Assembly: GCF_024586455.1 (NCBI RefSeq)
Contig: NC_065922.1
Coordinates: 36,452,089-36,516,088 of the forward strand
DNA from: Bactrocera neohumeralis
Lineage: Eukaryota > Arthropoda > Insecta > Diptera > Tephritidae
Length of the DNA stretch: 64,000 nucleotides
Direction of reading: 5' to 3'
Below, piece by piece: positions 46,971 to 60,330 of the stretch (positions within the stretch are counted from its first letter, which is position 1; each line of letters opens with the position of its first letter). Made by a program: the position numbers and the translations under genes. The notes under the pieces were generated by a model, which had not been told where the DNA came from, ran no database searches, and was given only the letters and a program-made list of their open reading frames with translations.

Positions 46971-48690
46971 AGCGTTTTCATGTGACAAATTAATTTCACA
47001 AAATTTAGTACAATCTCCGAACAAATTGAAGCACTATAGCATATAGATGTGATACAATCTAACGGATCAAAAACAAGTTCTTGTATGAAAACCTTTTTAT
47101 TTGACAAGGTATAAGTATTTTACCAAATTCGGCATAGATTATTCCCCAAGATAATTGTACAATCTCATAAGAAATTGTTCACATTGGACTAATATAGCAT
47201 ATAACTGTCATTCAAACCGGCTTACTAATACTTTTTTAATACTTTTATACAACATAAGAAACGCCCCTGTAAAAAGTGGCACAGAAATTATGTTTTTCCT
47301 TGTTATTATACTCTTGCAACGTGGTCCTTGACAAAAAAAAATTGGATCACAGCCATGTCCACAAAAACACCATTAAACGAAAATCTATAAAGTGTCAAAA
47401 ATACTACTGAACCGATTTCAACCAAATTCATTAGAAACCACGCCTACTTCCCATATAACATAATCTTAAATTTCATCTTATGCCTTTACTTTCCATTATG
47501 CAAATCAAGAACCAATCAATTTGTACGAGTAGTGCCTTTGAGGTGTGCCACTTTATGATAAATTACCCAAGTCGGATCAAAACTATTCAAGCCCATATAC
47601 TTGTATGATCACAATCGTTAAGAAACACAACTTTTTAATGCAAAAAATAACTAGAATATTCTCATTTTTGGACGAAATGTGTGCGTATATGCCATTAATT
47701 AGCTAGCTGGGTTTGAGACAACAGTCGATTCTACGTAACCGGAATTATCCGAATTTTATTAGTCCAAGGGGCTATTATTTCGATGATCTAACTCAGTTTG
47801 AAACGGAATGTAGGAAAAAACTCAAAACCAAAAGCCATAAAGAGACTGAACAAATCAAGTTTCTTTAAAATTTCTTGTAAAAATTTAAGCTAAAAATTTC
47901 TTTCTATTGAGAGATTTGCATCTTGAGATTTAATAAATACCTTCCCTATTGGATGCATTTAAGCCTATTTAAGGTTTTTTTCTGACATGTGTGCTTTCAG
48001 TACAATATTTAATTGTTGTCCCTAATTATTACCGTTTTTTCGTATGACAAGTTATGAAATTAATGAACTCGGAGAGCGATGTACTTTTGCTTTCATTAAG
48101 CACTGTACCGTAATGTCACTGGGTGAAAGGTTTGTAAGTGATTAATAGTGAGATTAATTGTTATTGTTTTTTTTTTACTTACACTTGAAAGTAATTATTA
48201 TTACTTTTACGACTAAATGTAGATATTTTCAGCAATTTTGTGAAATGATTATTGCAATCACTAATGTTTTAAGCCGTAACAGCTGTTGCGAGCATGAATA
48301 TGGCAATTAATTTTTATAAAACTGGTTTTCATTCATTGTTTACTTTGGGTCAAAGCACTTTTAAGCCATAATTAAAACGCAGCACATATTTTCGACTGTT
48401 TTTTCATTACGCTTGCGATTATTTTACAGATTTGATGACTAGTACACTTTCACCGCGCACGACCGGAGCAAAAGCAATGAAAACAAAAGAGGAGACGAAG
48501 TAAAATTTAATACAAATTAATTACAAAAACAATTGTACTTGATTTTTTTAATGCACATCGACAATCTTCGCGGCTGGTTAAACACAGTTTCTTACACAAA
48601 AATCAAGCCAACCACAAAAACACGCAAAACAAAAATTGTGTCAGTACAAAAACAAAGCGCAAAACAAAACACTTGACTGCAGCATTACCA
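46971..48690. other. Dispersed repeats, then unassigned DNA
   Basis: 46990-47230 is the reversed 'ctatagcatat' dispersed repeat. 47230-47640 has the style of another dispersed repeat (phrases such as 'aaccgatttcaaccaaatt'). After 47.65 kb nothing is recognised. Confidence 0.45.
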
Positions 48691-48699
48691 AAGGCCTAA

Positions 48700-49430
48700 T
48701 AAATTCACCATTCACCAAAGAGATAGCTTTTTAATTTCATTTTTAACACTCCAATCTTTGATCGAAAGCTGCCACGCAGCGACAGATCGCTGTATTACAC
48801 TGTCTCTCGTAGCGGCAATAGACCGATTAGTTTGATTTTGCGGGAAAATGCAAATGAAAATTTTGATAATAACAGTTAATTGCAGCAGCGAATGGACGGA
48901 CTAACAGCCAAGTAGCCAAATGGCCAACTAAACAACTAAGCCAGCAGTCAGCCGATGGAAATAGGCAAAAAGCAAACGGAAAGTCAGTTAGTCAATCAGC
49001 AGTGGCGGAGAAAGAGTGGAGCGTCAAGCGGTGTAGCAGAGACGAGCAGAGAGCTTAGACATGTGCAGGTGTATATGTATGAATAGGTTTGAGTATGCGT
49101 GTGTGCGCAGCTGACTGCCAAACCAAAGTGAATGCCAACACGGCAAAAAACGCGAAAACTCAAACAACAACAAACTTGATGAACAAAGTTAAAATGAAGC
49201 GAAAACAGCAAAGAGAAAAAAATAACAAAACAAAAAAATTAATTAATAAATGAATACACACACATAGACATATTTGATACATGACTTTGTTAAGCGGAGA
49301 GCAAGCAGCGTTGAGAATTTCAAAATACAACGGAGAGTGGAGAAATACCAGTTCACAAAAATAAAAAAAATAAATAAATAACGCTGCTTATCATTAACAA
49401 TTGCTGAAATTGACAAACTCAGACGCTATC
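48700..49430. other. Less A/T-rich, transposon-free block; possible promoter or 5' UTR
   Basis: CA- and AG-rich sequence with repeated 'cagccaagtagccaaatggcc'-like phrases, unlike its surroundings and similar in style to fly 5' leaders. It might be an upstream non-coding exon or promoter of Evi5 (minus strand) or of another transcript. No direct proof. Confidence 0.25.
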
Positions 49431-50918
49431 AACTTTAACGCAATACATATATATTATATGTACATACATATGTATATAGTATAGTATACGATACCAGCAT
49501 GACTGCAATTACACCCATAAATAGCAACAAATCCCATGCAGGGTCTATTAACAACAAAAGCAGCGAGTAATACTCAATAGCAGAGCTGAGGTAATAGCAT
49601 TTACAGCTGGCACTGATCACTCCAAAGCGATAAAAAAAAACAAAGTAAGGCATTGCAGCAAGCGCAACAATAAGAGGGTTTCGAAACTGATCTTGTTGGT
49701 GTTGGTGCAGTTGTTTATTTGTTGTTATTTGATAATTGCTGGTTTAGCTTTAGCTACTGGCTGTGACGACGTTACCAACTTCGATTATATACACACCGAT
49801 GAGTATATGAGTGAGGAAGTGAGTAGTTTTTGCAAATAATATAGTACGGATAGCTTCCCTATAGTAGAGAAAAAAAGAAATTGAGTGTAATAGGAAATAT
49901 ATTTCAACAAAGAAATATTTATAGGGTGTTTTTGTTAGAGGTACAAAATTTATTAGAGGGAAAATGGCAAATCAGCTGTCAAAAAAAAATATTTTGACAT
50001 TTATATATCAGTTGTTCAAACAAGATGGACGCACTTACGCTGCAACCCTGCGCTAACATGCTTCCGACGCCTGCGCTACTGTGTGGCCCCTCATTATTTA
50101 AGTGGTATTATGCACTTACAAGTCAAAAATAGGAGGAAAAAAAGAAAAAAGATGGTGAGCAAGATTTTTCTGCTCAAAATTCAAAGTCCTCAAACCCAAT
50201 AACCAAAAAAGTTCAGTATTACTATAGATGAATTTTGAATAATCCACCGTAAAGTCTTGTATTATCACCGAATGACTTCTTTTTATTCCCGAAGAGGCGG
50301 TTAAAAAGGCATGTTTTGGAGATATCTCAATCAGAGTGACAAAATTGCTGCAAGAATTGATTCAAACGCATGTAAAAGTATGTACAGTATGTATGTATGT
50401 ACATATATCTTATTGGAGAATATTTTGTAATACAATAAAGCGATTTTCGATTATTAATAATTGTTTTTTTCCCTAACTTCGAAATATAAAAGGCAACATA
50501 CATACGTATGCATAATGATTGAGAGCTCGATCACTTGGAACGAGGGTTCGCTAATTTGAATGTGGGTGGTAGAAAGAATTCAAGCGTCAAAAAAGTGCTC
50601 ATTATTTTTTGCGAATACTTACATAAGAGATTTGATACTAAACGAAAATAGTTGGATAAATAGATAATAAGGTTGCTAGAATTTTTGCAATATTAAATGA
50701 ATGTGATCAACTCTTGAGGCAAATGTATTGTCTGCCTGCCTGTCTGCGCAAAAGAAAATTCAATATTGAGTTAATAAAAATTGAGAGTAAAGTTTTCTTA
50801 TTCGACGTATTTTCGATTTGAACGCATACTCATGTTTTCTGATCACATTTAACAGAGCGTAGACTTTGAACAATTGAAAATATAGAAATAAAACGTGTTT
50901 AGATTGGTGGCAGATATA
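49431..50918. other. Non-coding DNA with a transposon-end fragment
   Basis: At 49922, AGGGTGTTTTTGTTAGAGGTA followed by 'aagatggacgcacttacgctgcaa' resembles the 5' end of a Tc1/mariner element, but the rest is absent. Otherwise unassigned. Confidence 0.35.
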
Positions 50919-52151
50919 CCCTGTGCCCAAAACATAAGATGACATTTGAATTTAAACTGCGCGCGGTAGTACTGTCAGTCACATTTATGTCAAATTTCAT
51001 GTCAAAATATTCATTAGTGTTTGAAATACGTGGCGTTTTGTGAGCTGCTAAAAGTGAGTTTTTCGTTTTTTGCGATGTCGAAATTTGTTGAGTAAAGAAT
51101 TTGCATTACATTTTGTTTACGGAATCAATTTTCTGCTGCGGATACGTTGAGGATGGTGCAGAAAGCCTTTGGTGATGAGGCTATGTCTAAAAAAAATGTT
51201 TACAAGTTGTATTGTGAGTTTCAAGCCGGCCGTGAACGTGTCGAAGACAAAGAGCGTCCAGGGCGACCATCAACCTCAACCGACGAAGCTCACGTTCAAC
51301 AAATCAAAGATTTGGTGTTGAAAAACCGTCGATTAACAATTAGAGGCCTTGCTGATGAAGTTGGCATATCGAAAGGCTCAGCCAATACCATTTTGAAGGA
51401 TGTTTTGGGCCTCAAACGCGTCAAATCTCGACTGGTACCGAAAACATTGAATTTTTTGGAAAAAAGGCGTCGCGTTGAAGTGTGTGAAACGATGCTTTCC
51501 AACAACCAGGGTGTCATGAAACGGCGATGAGACTTAGATCTATGCTTACGAACCCGAAACAACTGATCAATCGATCGAAAATCGTGCCAAGAGAGAGCCG
51601 AGACCAAAAAAATCGCGCCAAAGTCGCTCAAAAATCAAGGTCATGTTGACTGTTTTCTTCGATTATCGTGGTGTTGTGCATTATGAATTCCTTCCAACCG
51701 GTCAAACAGTCAACAAGGAATATTATTTGAACGTTATGCGTCGTTTGGAATTGTGGAAAGACAATTCTTGGTTTTTACACCACGATTATTCACCATCCCA
51801 CACTGCCCTCGTAATTCGTGATCATTTCGCCAAAAACTCAACCCATATCGTTCCGCAACCACCGTATTCACCTGATCTGACGCCGTGCAACTTCTGGCTG
51901 TTCACCAAGCCTAAAAAACCGCTCCGGGACACCGTTTTTAAACGATAGAGGAGACTCAAGCCGCAGCTAAGACGGAACTGAAGGCCATCCCGGAAAGTGA
52001 CTACAACCAGTGTTTCGAAGATTGGAAAATCCGTTGGCATAAGTGCATTGCATCGGGAGGGGATTACGTTGGCGGGGATGAAGTTGATTTGGAAGAATAA
52101 ATAAAGAATTTTCAAAATTAATACAATGTCACCTTTTTTTTTTGGGCACAG
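50919..52151 (+). mobile_element. Mariner element (DD34D), nearly full length, inactive
   Basis: Ends CTGTGCCCAAAACATAAG (left) and CTGTGCCCAAAAAAAAAA (right, reversed), next to TA. About 1,233 bp. Helix-turn-helix frame 51147-51530 (MVQKAFGDEAMSKKNVYKLY, GRPSTSTDEAHVQQIKDLVL). A short deletion and a TGG-to-TAG stop hit the first catalytic block (GDET, stop, IYAYEPE). Frame 51643-51948 keeps the second site HHDYSPSHTA, while the third reads PDLTPCNFW, Asp changed to Asn. The 34-residue spacing fits DD34D. Confidence 0.9.
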
Positions 52152-52153
52152 TA

Positions 52154-52664
52154 TTAATTTAACGACTAACCAAGGCTTTCGAAATCAATTGGAAGATCTA
52201 TTTGAAGGGTCAATAAACGTGTAATCGACTTGAGAAACATACATGGAAACCATGGAACCAGATGGAAATAAAAGAAAAGTGATCTTTGACCTCAAAGGAA
52301 TAATGTTGCCAATTTTTCTTATCAAAATAAAATCTGAAATTGCACTCGAATCGAACACACGGAAATGGTTCTATAGCAACGATTAAGTGTCATTGGCTGG
52401 ACTAAATTTCCTGTAAAAGGCGCTGCCACTTATGTACATACATATGTATGTTAGTGATAAAATACGACAAGCACAAAGAATTCCAAAGTTGTTTTGAAGT
52501 TTCATAAACTTATATAAAATTATTAAATTATTGTTTTTCAATATATCTAACTTTGTAATGGAAGAGATACATTTTAGAATCTCAGAAAACAGTTATATGT
52601 AGGTACATTTGTAACAAAAATGATTTGAAATTCTTTGGCTAATAGTTAGTATTTCCCGAAATTA
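52154..52664. other. Non-coding DNA between two mariners
   Basis: No frame or repeat recognised. Confidence 0.5.
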
Positions 52665-53825
52665 CCAGGCCAATTGAAAAGACCTCAGCGTGACACATAG
52701 ATGGCACTATTGTAATTAAATCCATATGATTTTTAGTTAGCCCTAACCTTTAAAAGCTGCGTGTATAAATTTGACAATTGTTGAATCATTAGTTTGTGAA
52801 TTACTATATCATTTTGAGTGAAGCATCTTTTGTTATTGTGAAAAAAATAGATAAAATAGAATTTCGCGTGTTGATAAAATATTTCTTTTTGAAGGGAAAA
52901 AATACAGTTGAAGCAAAAACTTGGCTTGATGACGAGTTTTCGGTAATTGTCTCAGGAAAATCAACCATCAATGATTGATATGCTAAGCTTAGAAGTGGTA
53001 AAATGAACACCGAAGACGATAAACACCAGAAACCAGTCCACAAAATAATTTTGGATGACCGCAAAGTGAAGTTGTTCGAGATAGCAGGCACTCTAAAGAT
53101 GTCAACAGAACGTGTTCTTTCACGAATATTTGGGTATAAGTAGCTCACTTTTGATCAAAAACAACGACGAGTTGATGATTCAGTTTTGGAGATGTTTTTG
53201 CGTCGATATGTGTTAATGTGCAACATGCCTCCATAATTTCACTCTGAAGTCCAATCAACAGTCATCCGAGTGGACTGCACACGATGAATCCTCTCCATAG
53301 CATGGGAAATTGGATGGCAAGGTTATGGCTTCTGTATTTTGGGGTGCGCATGAAATAATTTTTATTGACTACCTTGAAAAAATAAGAATCATCAACAGCG
53401 ACTATTACATAGTGTTATTGTACCATTTAAAGAACGAAATCGCCGAAAAACGGTTGCATTTGAAGAAAAAACTGCTGTTTTACCAAAACAATACACCATG
53501 TCACAAGTCAGTGAAAATGATGACAAAAATCCATAAATTGGACTTCGAATTTCTTTCGTATCCACCGTATTCTCTGGGTCCCAGTGACTATTTCTATATT
53601 CTCAGATCTCTAAAAAAATGCACGCTGGGCAGAAATTTTAGTCGCATGAAGAGGTGATCGTTGAAACTGCGGCATATTTTGAAGCAATGGACAAATCGTA
53701 CTATAAGAATTGTATCGAAAAGTTGGAGGATCGCTATTATTAGTGTATCACCCTTGAAGGTAACTCTGTTGAATAGAAAAAAAACTACAAATTTTGCTGG
53801 GCTGGGGACTTTTCAATTGACCTGT
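52665..53825 (+). mobile_element. Mariner-like element, inactive
   Basis: Ends CCAGGCCAATTGAAAAG (left) and ACAGGTCAATTGAAAAG (right, reversed) with TA on both sides (52663-52664, 53826-53827). 1,161 bp. Frame pieces: KIEFRVLIKYFFLKGKNTVE, VHKIILDDRKVKLFEIAGTL, then 53310-53657 with KVMASVFWGAHEIIFIDYLE, FYQNNTPCHKS (second Asp changed to Asn) and PPYSLGPSDYF (third Asp kept). Several stops. Confidence 0.88.
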
Positions 53826-53827
53826 TA

Positions 53828-54864
53828 TATATTATTCAATGCTAAACCAGATGTTACTTGCTAATTTATTGTATGTACTGGTAAACTACACCAGGTGTTC
53901 AATTTATGATTAATACGTCATTTCATGATGTATACCAACCAATAAACCAACACAACATTTCATTGGTTGGTTTATGTACAATATATTTCTAAGTATTTGA
54001 GTTGGTTAAAATGTTATGTTTTTATCAGAAATTTGGGGATATACCACAGCTAACAAGTCAAATTCCATACTTGACAAGTGTTCGACTTCAGAACAAAAAT
54101 ATTAGAAACTGCTTTGGGGACCAAAATATCCTATTGCCATATAACTTTTTAGAGGAAAAAGAAGGACTTTACTTACCTCTAGGTTAGATTGTAAGCAATC
54201 ATAGAACATACATTGAAATGTATGCAAATACTCCAAATTCAGAACTGTCTGAATCCCAAAACTACTCATTCTCATACTCAGCATTTCCAATGTGTGTCTA
54301 GGAAAAAATATATACATTTCATTTCTGAGTTTCAATTCTTTATCAAAGGATTTCTATGTTGACACTTCGCATTTTTTAAGAATACTTTATTCACTGTGAT
54401 TCCGTAGAGTGGACTCTTTCTATCAGATTTCAGACCACACATTACGTACAATTAATAATAAATCTTATTATTAAAATGTGCTCTCTCAATTACAACTACA
54501 TTTGAAAATGACAGCTCTAATGTGAAAATAATCTGTGGGTTCCGGAAACTGAAAGAACACAAAATGTTAACTATTATAAAACTGAGGATTTCTATCTATG
54601 GCATCTTGGACCCGAACAGTGTATGCAAACTAATTGAAAGATGTAACCATTTGCAGTTTGTAAATGTCTATAAAAAGCACGTTTGACCAGGATAACACCC
54701 CAAAACATACGACCAAACTAACTTAGGAGTTGTTTGCATAAGAAAAGATCGACGTAATGTCCTGACTTTGGATTGTAGTCAAGGCCGTAAGGGCTCAAAT
54801 CCCTATGAAGCGTTGTAAAAACGGAATCGACTCCATGCAATGTTTATATAGGGATGTATTAATA
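53828..54864. other. Non-coding DNA
   Basis: No conserved frame. A small inverted repeat (CCAACCAAT...ATTGGTTGG) lies at about 53937-53980. Confidence 0.45.
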
Positions 54865-56131
54865 AGGACTGTCCCGTAAAAAAATGACCCTTTTATTCCT
54901 TAAGATTATGACGTAACTGTTTATGGCATTAGTCTCAATGGGGCTTGTTTTTTTCTCTATAATCTGACGATTAACAAAATGTATAACATTTGGTGTCAAC
55001 ACTTAAAACTATTAAGATGTCTAGCAATCAAGAAAAAGTGCGCGAATTGGTTTTGTCCATTTACCTGGAAAATCCAGAATTAAAATATTCAGTTATAGCT
55101 AAAAAAAAACTGGAGCATCGGAAAGTACTGTTAAAAGGGTTGTTTCGAATTACAAACAGGGTGTACCTACTATACGAAAAAAAGGTTCAGGTAGAAAAGC
55201 AGGTGCAGAAGGAAATTTGGCAAAAAGAGTGAAGGAAGTTTTTAAGCAGAATCCCAACACTTCAGTACGAGATGTTGCTGTTAAAGCAGGTACCTCTAAA
55301 AGTACTGTACAAAGGATAAGAGTGATAGTAAGCTAAAGTCATACATATGTATAGAGTTCAAAGAGTGCCAGATCGTTCCGATGAAAAGCAATTGGTTGCT
55401 CAAAAACGAGCTTGAAATTTGTATGAAGGATACCTAACAAAATTTGACTGTTGCGTGATGGACGACGAAACCTACGTTAAGGCAGATTTCAAACAGTTAC
55501 CGGGGCAAGAATATTATACCTGTATGAAGAAGAGGCAAGTACGGAGAAAATTTAAAGAAAAGAAAATTACTAAATTTCCCAAGCAGAAAATGGTTTGGCA
55601 AGCGATATGTACTTGCGGTTTGAGAAGCAGTTTTTTTGTAACACAGAGCACAATCAATTCAAAAATTTATATTAGCAAAAAACGTGTTTATTCGAACATG
55701 AGGGTACTGTAATGTTCTGGCCTGATTTAGCAACCTCTCACTATTCTACAGCTACCTTGGAGTGGTATGAAAGCAATAATGTCAATATTGTTCCAAGAAA
55801 AGCGAATCCACCTAATTGCCCAGAGCTTCGAACTATTGAGAGATATTGGGCTCTAATGAAATCGAATCTCCGGAAGAGTAAAGGTACTGCAAAAAATTTA
55901 CAAGATTTTAGAAATAAGTGGCGAAGGTCGTACTGTACTATCGATGAAAACACTGTACAAAACATAAGGCCCTTCGCCTTAAGAAAAAAGTGAGAAATTT
56001 TTACAGAAAATAAAAATTTGTTAAATGTTATTTATAATTTGTAATCTCTATAGTACTCATTAATAAGAAATAAAACAACATTTCTTGTTATTAATGAAAA
56101 ACGAAGGGTCAATTTTTTACGGGACAGTCCT
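54865..56131 (+). mobile_element. DD37E-type Tc1/mariner-superfamily element
   Basis: Terminal repeats AGGACTGTCCCGTAAAAAA at both ends, differing slightly further in, with a perfect TA duplication (54863-54864, 56132-56133). 1,267 bp. The transposase is split by frame breaks: MSSNQEKVRELVLSIYLENP (from 55017), NPNTSVRDVAVKAGTSKSTV, then frames 55419-55712 (DCCVMDDETYVKADF, first Asp) and 55712-55993 (FWPDLATSHYS, second Asp; CPELRTIERYWALMK, Glu). Exactly 37 residues separate the second Asp from the Glu, the spacing of the ITmD37E group known from mosquitoes. All three catalytic residues are present. Confidence 0.9.
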
Positions 56132-56133
56132 TA

Positions 56134-57603
56134 AATAGAGGCTTTACAAGCAAATATTGTGTAGTCGAAAAGATATTTTCGTATTTTGACAAAAGAGTCG
56201 TATATCTCCAGTCCAACCAATCACATTGTGTCATACCATAAAGTGTTGGAAAGCTGAGATTTTAAGCTTCATTAAAAAAATAAAAAATTAGATTCGGGGA
56301 AGTTGAAAAAAAGTTACAGCTGTTCAAAAATGAGTGGAAGTAATAAAGATATTCCCTTTATTTTGAATTTTTTGTACAAAAAAGAGAAAAGAGACAACAA
56401 TGATTCGCTCGCTTCTGTTCTGGAAATTTCGATGTGAAAGATTTACACTGATGGAATAATGTCTCTAACGGAAAAATGGCAAAAAGAGGTCGGCCAAAGT
56501 GGTAAATATTTGTTTATTTATTTATAATATAAAAAATAAGTTAAAATTTTATTTTCATGGACACAGCTGTACGTACGTATACTCATACAAACATTGTGAC
56601 TATTTATTTAATAACAACTTAAGTTTCATTCAGAAAATTGTAGGGATTTACACACATATGTATACCCTCACACTTTTACATAGTTGAATATTTGTATACA
56701 TGCAATATTTTACTTAATCAGTTAGAAACATTGAACTTGAGTGTGTGATGTAAATTGTATAAACATATACTTTTGTATATTTACGAAATATTTACCGACA
56801 TACCACACTTAACAAGTGTTTAAGCAAGAGAATTATTTACTCTTTACATATATTTGTTTGATTTCTTGAAACGCCATTTTTATATGCTGACAAAAAAGCC
56901 AATTTCCAATTCTAGCTCAAAGTCTTCGTTCCTCTCAAGGTCGAAAAAAATTGATAACAGTAATTTTTTACATTTTCTATATACCGTTAATATGTTATAA
57001 TATCTATTACTATATTTTTTTAAACTGTTTAAATATTAATTGAATATCTTTTAAAATAAGACATATCATTGATTATCAAACGATTTAAATTAAAATTATT
57101 TGCTCGACTATGAGAGAAATATGGCAACTGTGAATACCATGACAACACAACTTTTGTATTTTTATTGAATAATAACTAACACTTATTTCCTTGTGGGTTT
57201 GGATGAATGGTGAAGGAAACCCAAATGCAAGCATTCATTACTTCTTCAGAAAAATTGATCATCCGCCATGCATTCCTGATCTTCGGGTGGTTAATAAAGT
57301 AACTACGATAATTATAATTTTTTTCCACAAAAATTTTGTTAATAATTTTTTTGAATTCATTTTTGGAGCTTCATATTTTGCTAAGTCAAATTGTCATGTG
57401 ATCAAGCAATTGATTGCATAGAGCACACATATTACCGGGGATCAAGAAGAAAGTGAAATGTCATATTATATAAGCCTCTGGTTTACTATATTCATATATG
57501 TAAGTCTCTGGGAAAATATTTGTCCAAAAAAATTTATAATAAAACTAGTATGTAGTACTAAAAGTAGTAGTCTTGCCGTCCTGATCGTTTATATACCTAA
57601 GTA
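56134..57603. other. Non-coding DNA
   Basis: No conserved frame or repeat end recognised up to about 57560, where 'cgtcctgatcgtttatatac' is a piece of the dispersed repeat. Confidence 0.45.
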
Positions 57604-58627
57604 GCAGGTGATCCAAGCAAAGGTACTTTTTTCAATAGCCTATTTTTGACAGATCACGGGTGAGTCGTGTCAAGCTGTCATGCTATTTTTGTTCACTATT
57701 GTTTGGCATTTCATTATGAAAAGATTTACACCTGAACAACGTTTACACAAATCGTTCAACTTCATTACTAAAACTGTAAAAAATGTATTTCGCGCGGATC
57801 GCTCAACTTATGGTCAACATGATCGGCCTACTGATCGTGCTATTCGCAAACCCAACACCCATTTCGAGACCCAGCATTCATTATTGACAAGCAGCCGTAG
57901 GTGAGGTGTACACGAAGACCCTGGAGAGTCGATTCTGCGCTGTTCGCAGCAACTCATGCTGACGTATGGAAGTACTTGGCGCATTTTTCGTAGAAATCTT
58001 AAATGAAAAGCGTACAAAATACAGTTTGTGCAAGAACTGAGGCCGTTCGACCTACGCAAGCGACATTGCCCCAATCTATGTGCTCTTGAAAAGTTCCAAG
58101 AATATCCGACGCATTCGAGCCAAATTTTGCTCAGCGATGAAGCACATTTTTGGCTCAACTAGCATGTAAACAAGAAAAATTGCGGCATTTGGGACAAAGA
58201 CCAATGAAGAGATTCCAGCGAAATTATGCCGGTGAGAACGTAACCGTCAATGAAGGTACCACTTCCCACACATGGCATCAATCAATGGATGTATTGAGAT
58301 AACACTTCGGTGAGCAGAATATTTCACGTTTTGAGCCGGTCGATTGGCCACCAAGATCGTATGGTATCACACTGTTAAACTTTTTCCTGTGAGAATATGT
58401 AAAGTCTAAACAATCCCACTTCATTCAAGCCTTGGAGCAAAACATCACGCCAGTAATCGAAAAATGGAACGGATCAGACCTAGCCGCGGCCAACATTTGA
58501 AAGAGATAATCTTCAAAAAATAAATACCAGAGAATGTTCTTTGGAATGATAATAAATATTTTACATAAAATTTGAAGTTTCCGTGTTTTTTCTTTAAAAA
58601 AGTAGGGAACCTCGAAATGGATCACTC
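57604..58627 (+). mobile_element. Mariner-like element (SDEAHFW type), inactive
   Basis: Ends GCAGGTGATCCAAGCAAAGG and (reversed) GAGTGATCCATTTCGAGG, both continuing to TACTTTTTT, with TA at 57602-57603 and 58628-58629. Frame pieces: MKRFTPEQRLHKSFNF, the first catalytic block LLSDEAHFWLN then a stop, and VDWPPRSYGITLLNFFL, where the third Asp is Asn. The middle is deleted. About 1,024 bp. It sits inside a dispersed-repeat copy. Confidence 0.8.
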
Positions 58628-58634
58628 TATAAAT

Positions 58635-59834
58635 GTATGTATATCTTGTTTAGTTTTAGGAGATATAAAACTATTATACTCTTTGTTGCAACATGTTGCG
58701 AGAATATAAATATAACAACCAATAGATTATCTATTAGTAAAATGCTGCGAAAACAATGATGTGAAAATCAAACATGAATAATAATGGCAATTTGTTTGGA
58801 TGACGCAATGTCGTTTTACTAAAAATATAGTACATAATTTGCTTAGCAGTGATTAATGTTTATTAACGTCACGGAATTATTTCAAGCACAAAGGAAAGTC
58901 GGTTGGATTTTATAGGCATCTGAGGTTCCCATTTGATGGAATCATGTACATAAAAATGTGTTTGTGTCCGGGTTTTATAAACAATCGTGCCTAAAGTTTG
59001 TGAAACGTAATTAAATTGTATTTTTTAAGAGTAAATACAAAAAAAATAAAGTAAAAGAGAGATTCCATTAAAAGTTCATTTTTTACACAATTTTTTTAAT
59101 TTTTGATTAAATACATTAAATGATCGTAAATTAAAAAAAAAAATATTTTAGTAAAAACTGAATCATATAAAATTTCATTCCACAATCAATAACTTTCTTC
59201 GCTCTTTGTTCTTACAGCGCCGAAGTAGTCTAAACAGAATTTTACTCATAATTACACGGTCGCATACATATTTATATACATACATATGTGAGTATTCGAA
59301 CAGCTTTGTGTATTTATCGGCGACCTTAACCGACAGAACCCATTTAGCCGCGAGTGCCGTCCAATAAGTATGTACATATGAATTTCCACTCCGGCACTCG
59401 AATTACTATTCCAGCTTAAAGTCAATAAACACAGTACTCAGTACTTGTTGAAAAGTACTCGCGTTTCAAAATTGCACACACACATACATGCAGCGGTATC
59501 TAAATAGAAAATAAGCGACACAGAGACGATCGAGTCATCAAATGATCGTAAACACCTTAACTCAAACGACGAGTAATAACTCAAGTCGATTTTGATGGAG
59601 AAAAGTGCCGACAAGTACACATCGGTATATATGAATAAGATCGACAATTTAAGTAACAAATTGACCTCAAAGTCAGAATATTACTTTTGACAAAACACCC
59701 TCCAATACCCTCCACTTAACTTATGACCTGAAAAAAAATAAAAAAAGCTATATCATGAAAACTAGAGTTGATAGAGACAAACTGATTACAGATTTGAATT
59801 CAGCGCGCCCAAATTAACTAGAATCAGTTGATAA
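58635..59834. other. Non-coding DNA
   Basis: No conserved frame or transposon end recognised. Confidence 0.45.
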
Positions 59835-60330
59835 ATTCATAGAAGCAAAAATTTTTTTTATTTTGTCGGGTTGTGTAATGGGCGCTCTCCAATTGTTTTC
59901 ATCGAACCTGGCGTCAAAGTAAATGCGACATATTATCGGGAAAGTGTTCCAGAGGCTGCTTTGAAGCCGTGGGCAAACAAACATTTCGGTCGCAAACCAT
60001 GGACGTTTCAACAAGACTCAGCACCGTCTCACAAAGCGCGAGTGAACCAAAAATGGCTGAAAAACAACGTTCCGAACTTCATTACGACCACACAATGGCT
60101 CTCGAATTCACCAGATGTGAATCGAATGGATTATTCTCTCGGGACCATTTTGGAGAGTATGGTGCGAAGTAAAAAAATACACCAGTTTCGAGATGCTGAA
60201 GAAAGCCATTGTCCGTGAGTGGGCCAAAATACCGGCAAGTCACATTCGGGCAGCTTGCGATTCGTTTTTTGACCGTCTCAAGGCCATAGTTAAGGCAAAA
60301 GGTGGTCATATCGAGCAAAAGTGAATTGGT
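59835..60330 (+). pseudogene. 3' half of a DD37D (maT-like) transposase
   Basis: Frame 59871-60218 reads NGRSPIVFIEPGVKVNATYY, KPWTFQQDSAPSHKARVNQK, then NSPDVNRMDYSLGTILES, and in a shifted frame KAIVREWAKIPASHIRAACD and FFDRLKAIVKAKGGHIEQ. 37 residues lie between QQD and MD, the spacing of maT elements. The N-terminal half and both ends are missing. Confidence 0.7.
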
